The notes beneath the pieces are model-generated. The model was not told the origin of the DNA and did not search any database. It worked only from the letters and a program-made list of their open reading frames with translations. The translations under genes and the position numbers were made by a program. From contig JAHEWK010000001.1 in NCBI GenBank assembly GCA_020740775.1, positions 5,766,001 to 5,830,000 on the forward strand: a DNA stretch of 64,000 bases. The letters are read 5' to 3'. The stretch comes from Ilyonectria destructans (taxonomy: Eukaryota; Ascomycota; Sordariomycetes; Hypocreales; Nectriaceae). Numbering within the stretch: the first letter of the stretch is position 1; every line of letters starts with the position of its first letter. Below are positions 46,577 to 56,113 of the stretch, piece after piece.

Positions 46577-47918
46577 GTTGGGTGGTTTGGGTTGAAGTGC
46601 TTTTGGGTTACTCAATATTTTTTTTAAAAATAAATAAAGGGGAAGGTTTAAAACAGTTGTATCTCAAGTTGGCTATCAAGGAACGTACTTATATGGGGAA
46701 CGGGAGAATTGATTTGGCTCGAGTTGAGGAGGACCTTCCAAGGCCCGACGCAGACAAACAGCCGAACTCCAATGAAAGCCGCCGACGCAACGAGACGATC
46801 CATCTTGATCCATAGCAATAGATATTTAACTGCGTGATTGGCGCTCGCGATTGATACCACGTGAGGGGATATGCCGTGTGCCACTTCGTCGTCTTGATGA
46901 TACATGGGCCTTTCCCGCGGGGAGTTTCCCACTACAGTATTTGGTTAGCGCGACAGTGCCAAAATCCTTCGGCCAGACTGGTCATATGCAGCCGTAATCT
47001 GCTTCGATAGGACCGAAATTCGGAGGCTAGATCAAATGCCGAACTGATTGTTTCCAATGAGTAATCACGTTGGCTTATCGTCTCTTGAGAGAAAGCCGGG
47101 ATACTCCTCGAGTTCGAATGGTTTGCTTCCTGCGCTCCACAGTCATGCGGCTTTCTAGACTCACCAGGTTTGCAATGAGACATATGTACCTGTCGTTTCG
47201 TCATCATTGGGCGCAACTGGGCAGGCACGATATTATTGGTTGAAGAAAACGAACCAATTCTCTAAAAGTTATAGAAACTTGTTTCTGGTTCGTGTCTTGC
47301 AGTAACCCCTTCATCGACTATGTTGACCTAGGTGAGTGTAGCCGTAACAAAAAAAAAGCGTCCTGGGTTGGTTTCGAACGCACGAGCAAAAGGAACAAAA
47401 AGCGAAGGTCCCCAAAGGGAACGTAAACTGTCTTTTAGTTGGGAGAGGTACCGCTACTTCGCTGACGGTTATTCGTCTTACTTTTGCTGATATACCTACC
47501 TGTCGAGACGCTGGGAAACCTGGATGGATGCCTTCGGCGACCAGATTGGGCTCACCGCGGTGAGTCTCTGGACCCCTGCTCGGTGAGCGCCCACCTACCA
47601 GCCTAGACCGTGGCGGACTGCGGGGTCCCACCGCCCACCCAATTTTTTTTGTCCCGGCCTCGAAATTTTTCCACAATCTTATCAGTCAAGTCGTGTGTAG
47701 CGGCAAAGACGCTCGACCGCAACCTCGTCTTTTCCACCCTTCCCACCTCTCGCGACGCCGTTCAATTCCTCCCCACCCGCGCCGTTGTCCCCGATTGAAG
47801 ACCGTTCTTCTTCGTCCCGGGCAGGAAAACCAATAGACACGGGCCTTTTCGCTGTGTCGCATTCGTCGAATACCGAAATCGAGACAAGGATCCGCTCGCC
47901 AGTCGCAAATCCGTCAAG
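46577..47918. other. Divergent intergenic region between the PLP enzyme and mrt4
   Basis: The segment holds two promoters. Upstream of mrt4 (47640-47918) the plus strand is C/T-rich, as in ribosome-biogenesis leaders. No further gene or repeat is recognisable. Confidence 0.5.
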
Positions 47919-48786
47919 ATGCCCAAGTCCAGACGCTCCAAGGTCGTCCACATGACGCAGGTGGACAAGAAGACCCGCGAGGACAAGGAAAAGCTCTTCC
48001 AGAACATTCGCGATGCCATCCCCGAGTACCAGCACTGCTTCGTCTTCAGCGTCGACAACATGCGCAACTCCCACCTCAAGGACGTGAGACGTGAGCTCTC
48101 CGACTGCCGGTACGCTCTCTCTTCTCTTGTCTGTCTGGCTGCAACGGGATCCATGACGAACTAACCACCAATGCTACAGCCTCTTCTTTGGCAAGACCAA
48201 GCTCATGGCCAAGGCCCTTGGCCAGACTCCCGCCGAGGCCATCGCCCCCGGCATCGAGGTCCTCGCCCGCCACATCACTGGCACCGTCGGCCTGATCCTG
48301 ACCAATCGCCCTGTCGAGGCCATCATCGACTACTTTAACAACTTCTCTCCCGTCGACTTCGCCCGCGCTGGCGTTGCCGCCTCCCGCGACTTCTCCATCC
48401 CTACCGGCATCGTCTACGCCACCGCCGGCGAGGTCCCCGCCGAGCACGATGTGCCCCTCGAGCACTCCATCGAGCCCGAGCTGCGTCGCCTCGGCGTGCC
48501 CACCCGTATGGTCAAGGGCCGCGTCGTCCTCGGCGATGAGGCCGGCCAGGGCGAGGAGTACGTTGTTTGCAAGGAGGGTGATGTGCTGGACTCGCGACAG
48601 ACGAGGCTGCTCAAGCTGTTTGGCCTGTGCATAAGCGAGTTCAAGGTCCAGATTGTAGCGTAAGTTGCCAACTTCCTTGCCCAGTCTCTTACACGCAAGC
48701 TAACCACTCCCAGATACTGGAACTCGGCTACTTCGGAGGTGACTGAGATTAACCCCGACGCCATGGTCGGCGTTGACGAGAATTGA
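47919..48786 (+). CDS. mrt4: Ribosome assembly factor Mrt4
   Basis: Mrt4 is the nucleolar uL10 (P0)-like factor that occupies the stalk site of pre-60S particles until exchanged for P0. Three exons (47919-48109, 48180-48659, 48714-48786) give 247 residues, the usual size. The N-terminus [15 protein letters not shown] and the following [20 protein letters not shown] are diagnostic. [21 protein letters not shown] and [18 protein letters not shown] are the rRNA-binding, L10-like part. The protein ends [11 protein letters not shown] and lacks the long P-protein tail of P0, which distinguishes it from the ribosomal protein. The ATG is preceded by GTCAAG. Introns have GTACGC and GTAAGT donors with CTAAC branches. 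Confidence 0.95.
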
Positions 48787-49525
48787 TGACCGCCTAGGGC
48801 CGGAAAAAATGGTGCTAGAGATTTGGTTTGACACATTCTGTTCATATGACTGATACCAGCATGAAATTTTATGGGATCTCGGCGTTGAGGGCCATGGGAT
48901 ACGGAGGGCATCATGTTGACTAGACCCGCCCCCGGATGACACAAAACACACATACACACAAAGACACGATCAACAAAAACATGAACTTTCAGACTCGTTT
49001 TTGGCTGAGCTTCAAGTCGCTCCTATGACACAAAAAACTCCCAAGTAATACATAGAGTCGCAATCCTAGGCCAACCTAGGGCCGACACGGGGGGGCTTCG
49101 CGGTCAGCAGGTCACGAAGTCCTTACCTCTGACCTTACCTCGAGTATCGCAGCCTGTGTGCATGCTACGTTCAATTCGACTTCTACCCTCCTCGCTCCCG
49201 TCCTCCCGAGTCCAATTAGAATACATAAGATAAATTTTACCTTCCGCCTTGATCCATCACAGAACAGAAACCTTTGGCTCTTGCTGCGATCGGTTATCCA
49301 CGAAAGCTAGGGGTTGGCTGCGCCATTTGACCACCCATCGGGGGGGTGACAGATGGGGTAGGATAGGGTACTCAGGCCGTGGTGCTATAGGTGGTTGGAA
49401 GTTGCCAAAAGGCTTTTGGTGAGAGTAGTTGAAAAAGTCATGCGCGAAGAGTTGGTGGAAAGGGGAATTGAATCAGTGACCAAGTGACAGAATCAACAAC
49501 CCACCAGAAGCTCAGCGAGCGCAAC
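48787..49525. other. Convergent 3' intergenic region (mrt4 / U1-70K)
   Basis: Both neighbouring genes end here. No gene-like sequence or clear repeat is visible. Confidence 0.5.
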
Positions 49526-51123
49526 TTAGTATCGGCGCAACTTCCGGGGATCCTCGTAGCCGCCGCCGTCGTAGCCGCGCTTTCGGCCGGCATCGTCGTC
49601 TCGGGGAGGTCGATCGTCTCGAGGAGGTCGGTCATCTCGAGGGGGTCGGTCGTAATCGCGGTCGCGATACCCACCTTCCCTACCACCCTCCCGTCTGCCA
49701 TCTCGGGGGACGATGGGCTCCATGTTGCTGCCTGTGCGACGGCCTTCACGATCTCCGAATCGACCGCCGCCATCACGGTAGCCGCCGCCGCCGCCCTGTC
49801 TGTCGTCATATGAGCGGCCGCCTCGAGAATCATACCCACCAGGGCCTCGGTCGCCTCCGCGATCCCCACGGTCACCTCTGTCTCCGCGATCTCCCCGGTC
49901 TCCGCCGCGATCGCCACCGTAGCCATTCCTTCGATCGAAACCAGGGCCAGATGGTGCTCCGCTGGGTGCTCCGTAGCCATTTCTATCACCACCTCGAGGC
50001 CCGTCGAAGCCACCTCGGAAACCACCACCGCCTCGGCCTCCTCGGAATCCGCCTCGGCCACGACCGCCGCCATCAAAGCCCCTGAAACCACCACGGAAGC
50101 CGCCTCCCCCAAACCCTCCGGGACCCATGGGGCGCGAAGGCATCGACCGGGTGTACCCTCGGCCACCGAGACCACCACCAAGGCGTCGAGGCTTCCAGCC
50201 TTTGACGGTTCTGCCTCGTTCGACGTCTACCTTGATCCGTCGATCCTTGATGCGAATTCCATCTAAAGAATCTAGAGCAGCTACTCATTGTTGCGCCAGA
50301 TGGCGCAGGTGTCAGTACATCTTACCATGAAATAATACCTTGCGTGTTAAAGCGTGTCTGACAAAAGAAAAACAGGAGGCTGAGACGGGCAAGCCTGAGG
50401 GCCCTTTTGTGTCTCACAGTATACTCTTAGAGAAGGGCAAGCTTGAGGGCCACATCTCAAAAGGTACATCCGGGAAGGAATGGTATGGCCGGCCAGGGGG
50501 GTGGGGGTGGGTTTACCTCTCATGTCCTTTTCGCGCTCAAATACGACAAAGGCATATCCCCGATGGGGCTTCTTCTTCTTGTTTGGTTTCTCGTGGGCAT
50601 GTGTATCGGTGACGATACGAATCTGATGATTTCGTTAGCCGGTGATTCCGCGATCGCGGGAGGGGGCCTGAATGCGTACGCGCTCAATTGGGCCGATTCG
50701 GCCAAACTCCTTCTCCAAGTCGCGCTCATCCGCATCATAACTGAGGCGTGCCACAATAAGTGTCTTAAAGGCGTCGCCGCGAACATTGGGGTCTTCGTTG
50801 GGTTTGTCTGCACGCGTGGTTAGCGACTGCGCTGCAGCCGCAAGGCTGAGCTTTTCCTCACAAGTAGTTGGCGCCTCGGTAAGGAGCTTTTGCACAGCCT
50901 CCTTCTTCTCTCGGGTCTTGCGGTCGCGGGCTTGCAGCCAGCTCTCGGTGGGCTTGTAGTCGTCCGTCTCCTTGTATTTCTGCAGCTCGGGCAGGAAGGC
51001 CGCGACTCCGCTGACGGGCGCGGTTTTGCGAAGCTGCGGCGCATGGTCCGGGGGCTCGACCCATCGCAGCGGAGGTCGCGCCGCGAAGAGCGCAAGCAGG
51101 TTGGGGGGGAGCTTGTCGGTCAT
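49526..51123 (-). CDS. U1 small nuclear ribonucleoprotein 70 kDa subunit (U1-70K)
   Basis: U1-70K binds stem-loop 1 of U1 snRNA and helps define 5' splice sites. Three exons (51123-50680, 50622-50517, 50280-49526) give 434 residues. The N-terminal U1-70K segment ([20 protein letters not shown]...) precedes an RRM at about 115-200, with RNP2 (TLIVARLSY) in exon 1 and RNP1 (RGYAFVVFE) in exon 2. Intron 1 uses GTACGC, a GCTAAC branch and CAG, giving [15 protein letters not shown]. Intron 2 (50281-50516) is 236 nt, unusually long here, with a GTAAAC donor and TAG acceptor joining EKDMR to [11 protein letters not shown]. It carries internal repeats. The tail is a long Gly/Arg/Asp-rich region with repeated GDRGDRG and RPPRDD units. 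The gene shares a divergent promoter with mL43. Confidence 0.93.
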
Positions 51124-51437
51124 CGCGGGATATCGGTCGCGTATGCGAAACTAAAAATGGCCAAGGGTAAAGGAGCGGATAGAAGAGGCGCGCAGAAGCC
51201 GCCGAATTAACAGGTGACGGACGTGATGTAGAGCGAAGGCAAGCTCCAGGCTGTCGCGCGGTCGTGAAATTATCCAGGCGACGTTTGGGCTTTGCCGGAG
51301 TTCTGCCGGTGGCGCTAGGCTGGTCTGGGACACACTGCACGAGAGCTGATTTTCGGTCTGGCTTCGCGCTGGCGCTCCGAAACTTCTCCTACTCGACGTC
51401 GGATCATGAGGATATCGATTGACACGGCCGAACAAAA
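51124..51437. promoter_or_regulatory. Divergent promoter of U1-70K and mL43
   Basis: Only 314 bp separate the two start codons, which face away from each other, so transcription initiation signals must be shared or overlapping. No TATA box is evident. Confidence 0.7.
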
Positions 51438-51964
51438 ATGACGATCAAGGCGATTAGGGCAGTAGCAACCGGCCAGGTGAGTCTATTCCGAAATCACTCT
51501 CCAATTCGCCGACCACCGAGACTAACGTGTCCCAGAATGGCGTCGGTTCATTCATTCTCCAGTGCAAGAAGTTGGACTTTCACTACTGCGACTGGGCTGG
51601 AAGCTCCAAGGGCATGAAGTACGTGGCTGCTGGCTGAATAAATCCTCGAAGCGTCTCCTAATTGTGTTGCAGCGGCTTCATCAAGTCCCTTCTCCCGAAA
51701 TTCGCGACCGCCAACCCCCAAGTCGAGTTCGCTATCTCGCCCCGTCCCGGCAAGCACCCAGTCATTATCGGACACTACATTAACGGCCGAACGAAGCCCA
51801 TCTGCGTGCGGAACCTGTCGCCCTACGAGATCCTGAAGAAGGCGGAGCTGCTGCGGGATGCCAACGGAGAGCAGTTGAAGCGTCACAACCGGGCGGTGAC
51901 GAGCAGCCGGCCTAGTGTCCGAGGTATCTGGTCACCATACCACGGCAAGGGAATGGTCGTATAG
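51438..51964 (+). CDS. Mitochondrial large-subunit ribosomal protein mL43 (MRPL51 family)
   Basis: mL43 belongs to the L51/S25/CI-B8 thioredoxin-like family found in mitoribosomes. Three exons (51438-51476, 51536-51618, 51673-51964) give 137 residues, the size of yeast Mrpl51. Landmarks are VGSFILQCKKLDFHYCDWAG near the N-terminus, GFIKSLLPKFATANPQVEF and the family block KHPVIIGHYINGRTKPICVR. A final RPSVRGIWSPYHGKG is typical of fungal members. There is no long separate presequence; the basic start TIKAIRAVATGQ may serve in mitochondrial import. Exon 1 encodes only 13 residues. The donor of intron 2 follows an AA dinucleotide, splitting the Asn codon. Confidence 0.93.
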
Positions 51965-52426
51965 AATGGTCCAGCGGCTTAGATCCGTGTACGTATATAT
52001 GTATCAAATTGGGGGGCGTCACACAGCATTGGGTTGCGAAGAGATTGTACGATTTAGAGTCATGCATCTCAAAATTACACGACTATACCATGAGCGAGAT
52101 AAATCTGGCACACCATTACAATTACTCAAGGGACCTTTCACATCAATAGCGCGGACAATCATTGCGAATGCCGCGAGCACATGTGCCGATTATAAGGGCC
52201 ACTAGCACGTCATAGGAGGCCTGGTATGTATGTACGGTTCCAACGCTTACCAACACGACATAGTGCTCCAATGACTAGGTTCACCGGTTCAGAATCGAAA
52301 CTAATGATGGGTATATTTGTTCTTTTTTCATTCATCATCTATCTGCTTTTCGGGGGAACTGAGCCCTCGGCCAAAGACAGGTTATCCTAGTTGACCTTCT
52401 CTTTCTTTTTTTGAGATACGATGATC
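51965..52426. other. Convergent 3' region of mL43 and tpi1
   Basis: AT-rich 3' flanks of both genes. It contains near-matches to TGTA elements (TGTATCAA near 51999 and TGTATGTA near 52225), but no exact TGTANATA. Confidence 0.5.
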
Positions 52427-53524
52427 TCACTGCTTCTTGGCGTTGATGATGTCGACGACTAGTAATTGGTCAGTATCGATTAAAGAAAGGAGCCAACGAG
52501 GGCGGAGAGCATGGACTTACAGGCAGGCTTGAGGGAAGCACCACCGACGAGGAAACCGTCAATGTCGGGCTGGGCGCTGAGCTCGCCGCAGTTCTTCTCG
52601 TTGACGCTGCCGCCGTAGAGGATGCGGGTCTCGTCAGCGATCTGGGAGCTGATGCCGCGGAGGAAGGTACGGATGGCCTTGTGGACCTCCTGGGCCTGCT
52701 CGACGGTGGCAACCTTGCCAGTGCCAATGGCCCAGATGGGCTCGTAGGCAATAACAATCTTGCTCCAGTCGGGCTTCTGAGCCTTGAGGGCCTCGATCTG
52801 GGCGGAGACGACCTCGATAGTCTTGCCAGCCTCACGAACCTCGAGGGACTCGCCGCAGCACCAGATAACGTTCAGGCCGTTCTCGGTGGCGTACTTGGTC
52901 TTGGAGGAGACGACCTCATCGGACTCGCCGAGGATAGTGCGGCGCTCAGAGTGGCCGAGGATAACCCAGTTAATGTTGCTGTCCTTGAGCTGGGAGACGG
53001 AGATCTCGCCAGTGTAGGCGCCACAGGGCTGGTCATAGACGTTCTGGGCGGCGACCTCGACGTCGGAGCGGATGGTCTCGCGGACGAGGGAGAGGTAGAG
53101 GGCAGGGGGGGAGACGACGACCTCTGGAGACGGGTGTTAGTCAAGCGGTAGGGGAAGTATGATTTGTTGAGGTTGGGGGGGAGGCGGCGGAGGGTGGTAC
53201 GAGGCCATCGCGGTCTCAGTCGAGCTCGGATGGCGGGGTTGCAGAGGGGTGGAGGGGGAGGACGAGGGGGAGGAGGGGAGATATGACATACCGGTGTTCT
53301 CGTCGAGGGTGGAGTGGTTGAGGTTGGCAACAATCTCATTGATGGACGACACGGAGCCGTTCCTAGAAAACCCCGAGTGGTGAGCGCGAGTTGGGCGAGG
53401 CAGAGGTGCGGCTTTTTGCTTCTTGGAGAATTTGAGGGGGAGGGGAAAGCTTGCGCATGGTGGGGGTGGACGGGCAGCGGGAGACTTACATCTTGAAGTT
53501 GCCGCCGACGAAGAACTTGCGCAT
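52427..53524 (-). CDS. tpi1: Triosephosphate isomerase
   Basis: This cytosolic glycolytic enzyme interconverts dihydroxyacetone phosphate and glyceraldehyde 3-phosphate. Four exons (53524-53490, 53362-53292, 53123-52521, 52458-52427) give 246 residues, normal for the family. Catalytic residues are present: Lys in FVGGNFKMNG (Lys11), His in VILGHSERR, Glu in IAYEPIWAIGTGK, and the phosphate-binding YGGSVNEKN and FLVGGASLKPA segments. Introns fall inside codons: after AT of the first Met-Asn junction, after G of the Glu in TGEVVV, and after T of the Phe in PAFVDIINAKKQ. The last exon is only 32 nt. The first two introns (127 and 168 nt) are longer than most in the window. The ORF reading through intron 2 should not be mistaken for protein. 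Confidence 0.97.
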
Positions 53525-56113
53525 GATGGGCAATTGGGTGTGGATGTTTTGGGTGGAGGGGAAAGAAGCAATACTGGACTAGGTTGAGCAAGAGGGAAGA
53601 TATGATGAGAGAGAAGTTGGGAGGAGAGGAGAGGAGAGTCGAAGGGATAAGTTAGTAAATAACGTCGGGGTGGTGGTAGTGGTGGGTGGTACCTCTGAGT
53701 GCTGGGTGCTAGGTGCTGGTGGGTGGTGTGGATAGACGTCGTAGCGTAGCGTACCTAGACCGTAGGGGAAGAGACCCGCGTGTTACGGTGTTAGTTGGGG
53801 CTGCCAGCGGAGGCGCGGCTCAGGCCCGGTCAGGCAAGGTCAGGGAGGGGTCAGGTCATTGGCAGGGGATAGGGAGGGGCACCATTGCGTAGGAGGGACT
53901 TAGCATCACAGTAATCACAGTAGTAATCACAGCATTATAGCAGCCACGGTAAGAAGCCATACAAGCCAAACAAGCCAGCATTACAAGCCATAACACGCCC
54001 AGAACAACCGCAACAAGTCGCAGCTGATACATACGAGACGATGGCTCACCAGCCACCGAAGCTTACCGTCTGTGCACCGCAGGCCGTGCAGTTCTCTTGC
54101 GCCTGTCCATCTGCGGCAAGGCCCGGAGCTGGCGACAGAACCATTCCCGTTTCTCGCCATGGTTTGTCGGGACAGCTTCAGCGAGCACCAAGTACCCGAG
54201 GCTCGAATCAGCCCGGTGCGCCAGTGGAGGTAACCTATGCCATGTCGCCCCCTTCAGGCCGGTTCCAGATCCCCCCTCTAGCCGTCGAAGCCAACCACAG
54301 CGGTTCCAGACTCCCGGAGTCCCGTCCAGCCGTAGAAGTCGACGACAGCGGTTCCAGATCCCCTTCTAGCCATCAAAGTCAACCACAGTAGTTCCAGATC
54401 CCCTTCTAGCCATTAAAGTCAACCACAGTAGTTCCAGATCCCTTCTAGCCATTAAAGTCAACCACAGTAGTTCTAGATCCCCCTCTAGCCGTCAAAGTCA
54501 ACCGCAGCGGTTCCAGCTGCCCGCTTCTAGCAGACTGTCCAGGTAGCCTTTATTAACGGGCGCCATGCTCACTTGCGCTGGAAGCTACCCAGCCGCTAAC
54601 AACCCCAGTGCTCGGGGCCTCGGGAGGCCACTAAACCCTGCTGCCAGCTAAATTGCCCTGCTGTATCCGTGTCAGTTCACAGCCAGCCTCGCTCACTCTA
54701 CTCACCTTGCTCGGTGTCCGGGACACCACCGCCCACCTTGGATGGATGGATGCATCATCCCTGCTGCCGCATCGCCCGAGTCAGCTTCGGTAACTCACGG
54801 TAGCCAACAAGCCATCGCCTCACCGCTTGAAATGGCCTCATCAGAGGGGCCAGAACACGACCATGTGTATAAGGGGCCAACTGATAATCAGGCATGGTCA
54901 TGGTCATGGTCCTGGACACGGCTTCGGTGAGGCGGCTATGGTGCGTGTTCCCCAGCCGTCTCTCCTTGGACCAAGTATCCGGGCCATTATGTCGACCTAT
55001 CCATGCACATGTACACTATCTACGTGCTTAGCCAAGTACTGCTCTTCCTCACCCAGCACATGCAAGACACCTCATACCCCCACCCACTCCATCTCCACGC
55101 CTCTTCTCCGCGATCCCGCACCACCACGCGAAGAACCTGCGTCTCCTCGCCCTCTCCCTGCTTCTCCCGACGCCACTGCACCTTTCACCGCCGCTTGGGA
55201 AGCGTCTACTTCATACTTCGTGCATCTTGTCGGCTAATTTGACGTGCATCTGGCCATCTTGGTGTCAAGAGGAGGCCATGGTAGCTCATCTACATCCACA
55301 TCTGTCTCATCTCGTGGAAAGAGTACGGCCGAGATTGAACACCTGACAAAATCAGGGATCCTCAGGTGATGTAGTTCGTACGTCAAAGACGGCTCACAAT
55401 ACAAGCATCAAGAGCACAGGCCTCGTACCAACAGTCACGTCGTTCATCGAACCATGTATCAAACCGCCAAACACTGATGCTGTGTCCGGTTCAGCTCCAG
55501 TGTCGACATCTACGAGCCTCCAACTCACTCATTTCGGGTACAACCAGGCACAATCAAATCACGATAAACTGCGTAGCATTTTGCTATCAAATTTCTAACT
55601 TTCATTCATCCAATTCTCTATCTGCTACCCTCCTTCTGTGTTCAATTCTGTAATCTTGCAAATTTTGTAACAAAGAAAATATCGTCCCTTGGGTCTCCTC
55701 GCGACGTTCTAGTCGTTCCAAGTTCAATCCACAAGGGCGGGTCCGTGATCCTCAAAAGGTTTCAAGCCAATCCATTGTCGGTCTTGTTGTCCTTGGGCTT
55801 CATGGGGTTTATGATCCTGGGTTCCTGTGAGATGGCTCTCATGTCCTCTCTTTAGGAAATCCTCCAATCGGCAGGACGGTATGTCTCTGCCGGCGACCCG
55901 TGGGCGTATTGTGTGTCCGCCCGCATGGTACTGGATACTGGGAAGGTCCAGGTTTTTTCTGTAGTAGACATAACTGTCTCTGTTTTTTTGTGCACTTGCA
56001 CGGTGCTTGGTTGTTGATTCCCGGTAGCAGATAAGAGTCCTTCGCCTAAAGTCCATCTTGGTTAGCTTCTTACTCGAGGGTATATCGTAGGAAGATGGAT
56101 ACATACAATTCGT
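53525..56113. other. Gene-poor region with a minisatellite
   Basis: This covers the tpi1 promoter, then simple repeats (ACAGTAATCAC-like near 53905-53935; ACAAGCC-like near 53965-53990) and a 40-bp minisatellite (listed separately). Beyond about 55700 is probably the 3' untranslated region of the C2H2 gene. No coding sequence is supported; ORFs over the minisatellite are repeat artefacts. Confidence 0.55.
54262..54533. repeat. 40-bp minisatellite, six full units and a partial
   Basis: Units begin GTTCCAGATCCCC and end CAACCACAG(CG/TA). They span 54262-54302, 54303-54350 (48 bp, more diverged), 54351-54390, 54391-54430, 54431-54469 and 54470-54509, with a partial unit from 54510. The middle units differ from units 1 and 6 mostly by C/T or G/A transitions (GCCGTC to GCCATC to GCCATT; CAGCG to CAGTA). 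Confidence 0.9.

Noticed and set aside
55724..56104. 126-codon minus-strand ORF after the C2H2 gene
   Set aside because: No domain. Its position directly past the C2H2 stop is best explained as the 3' untranslated region.
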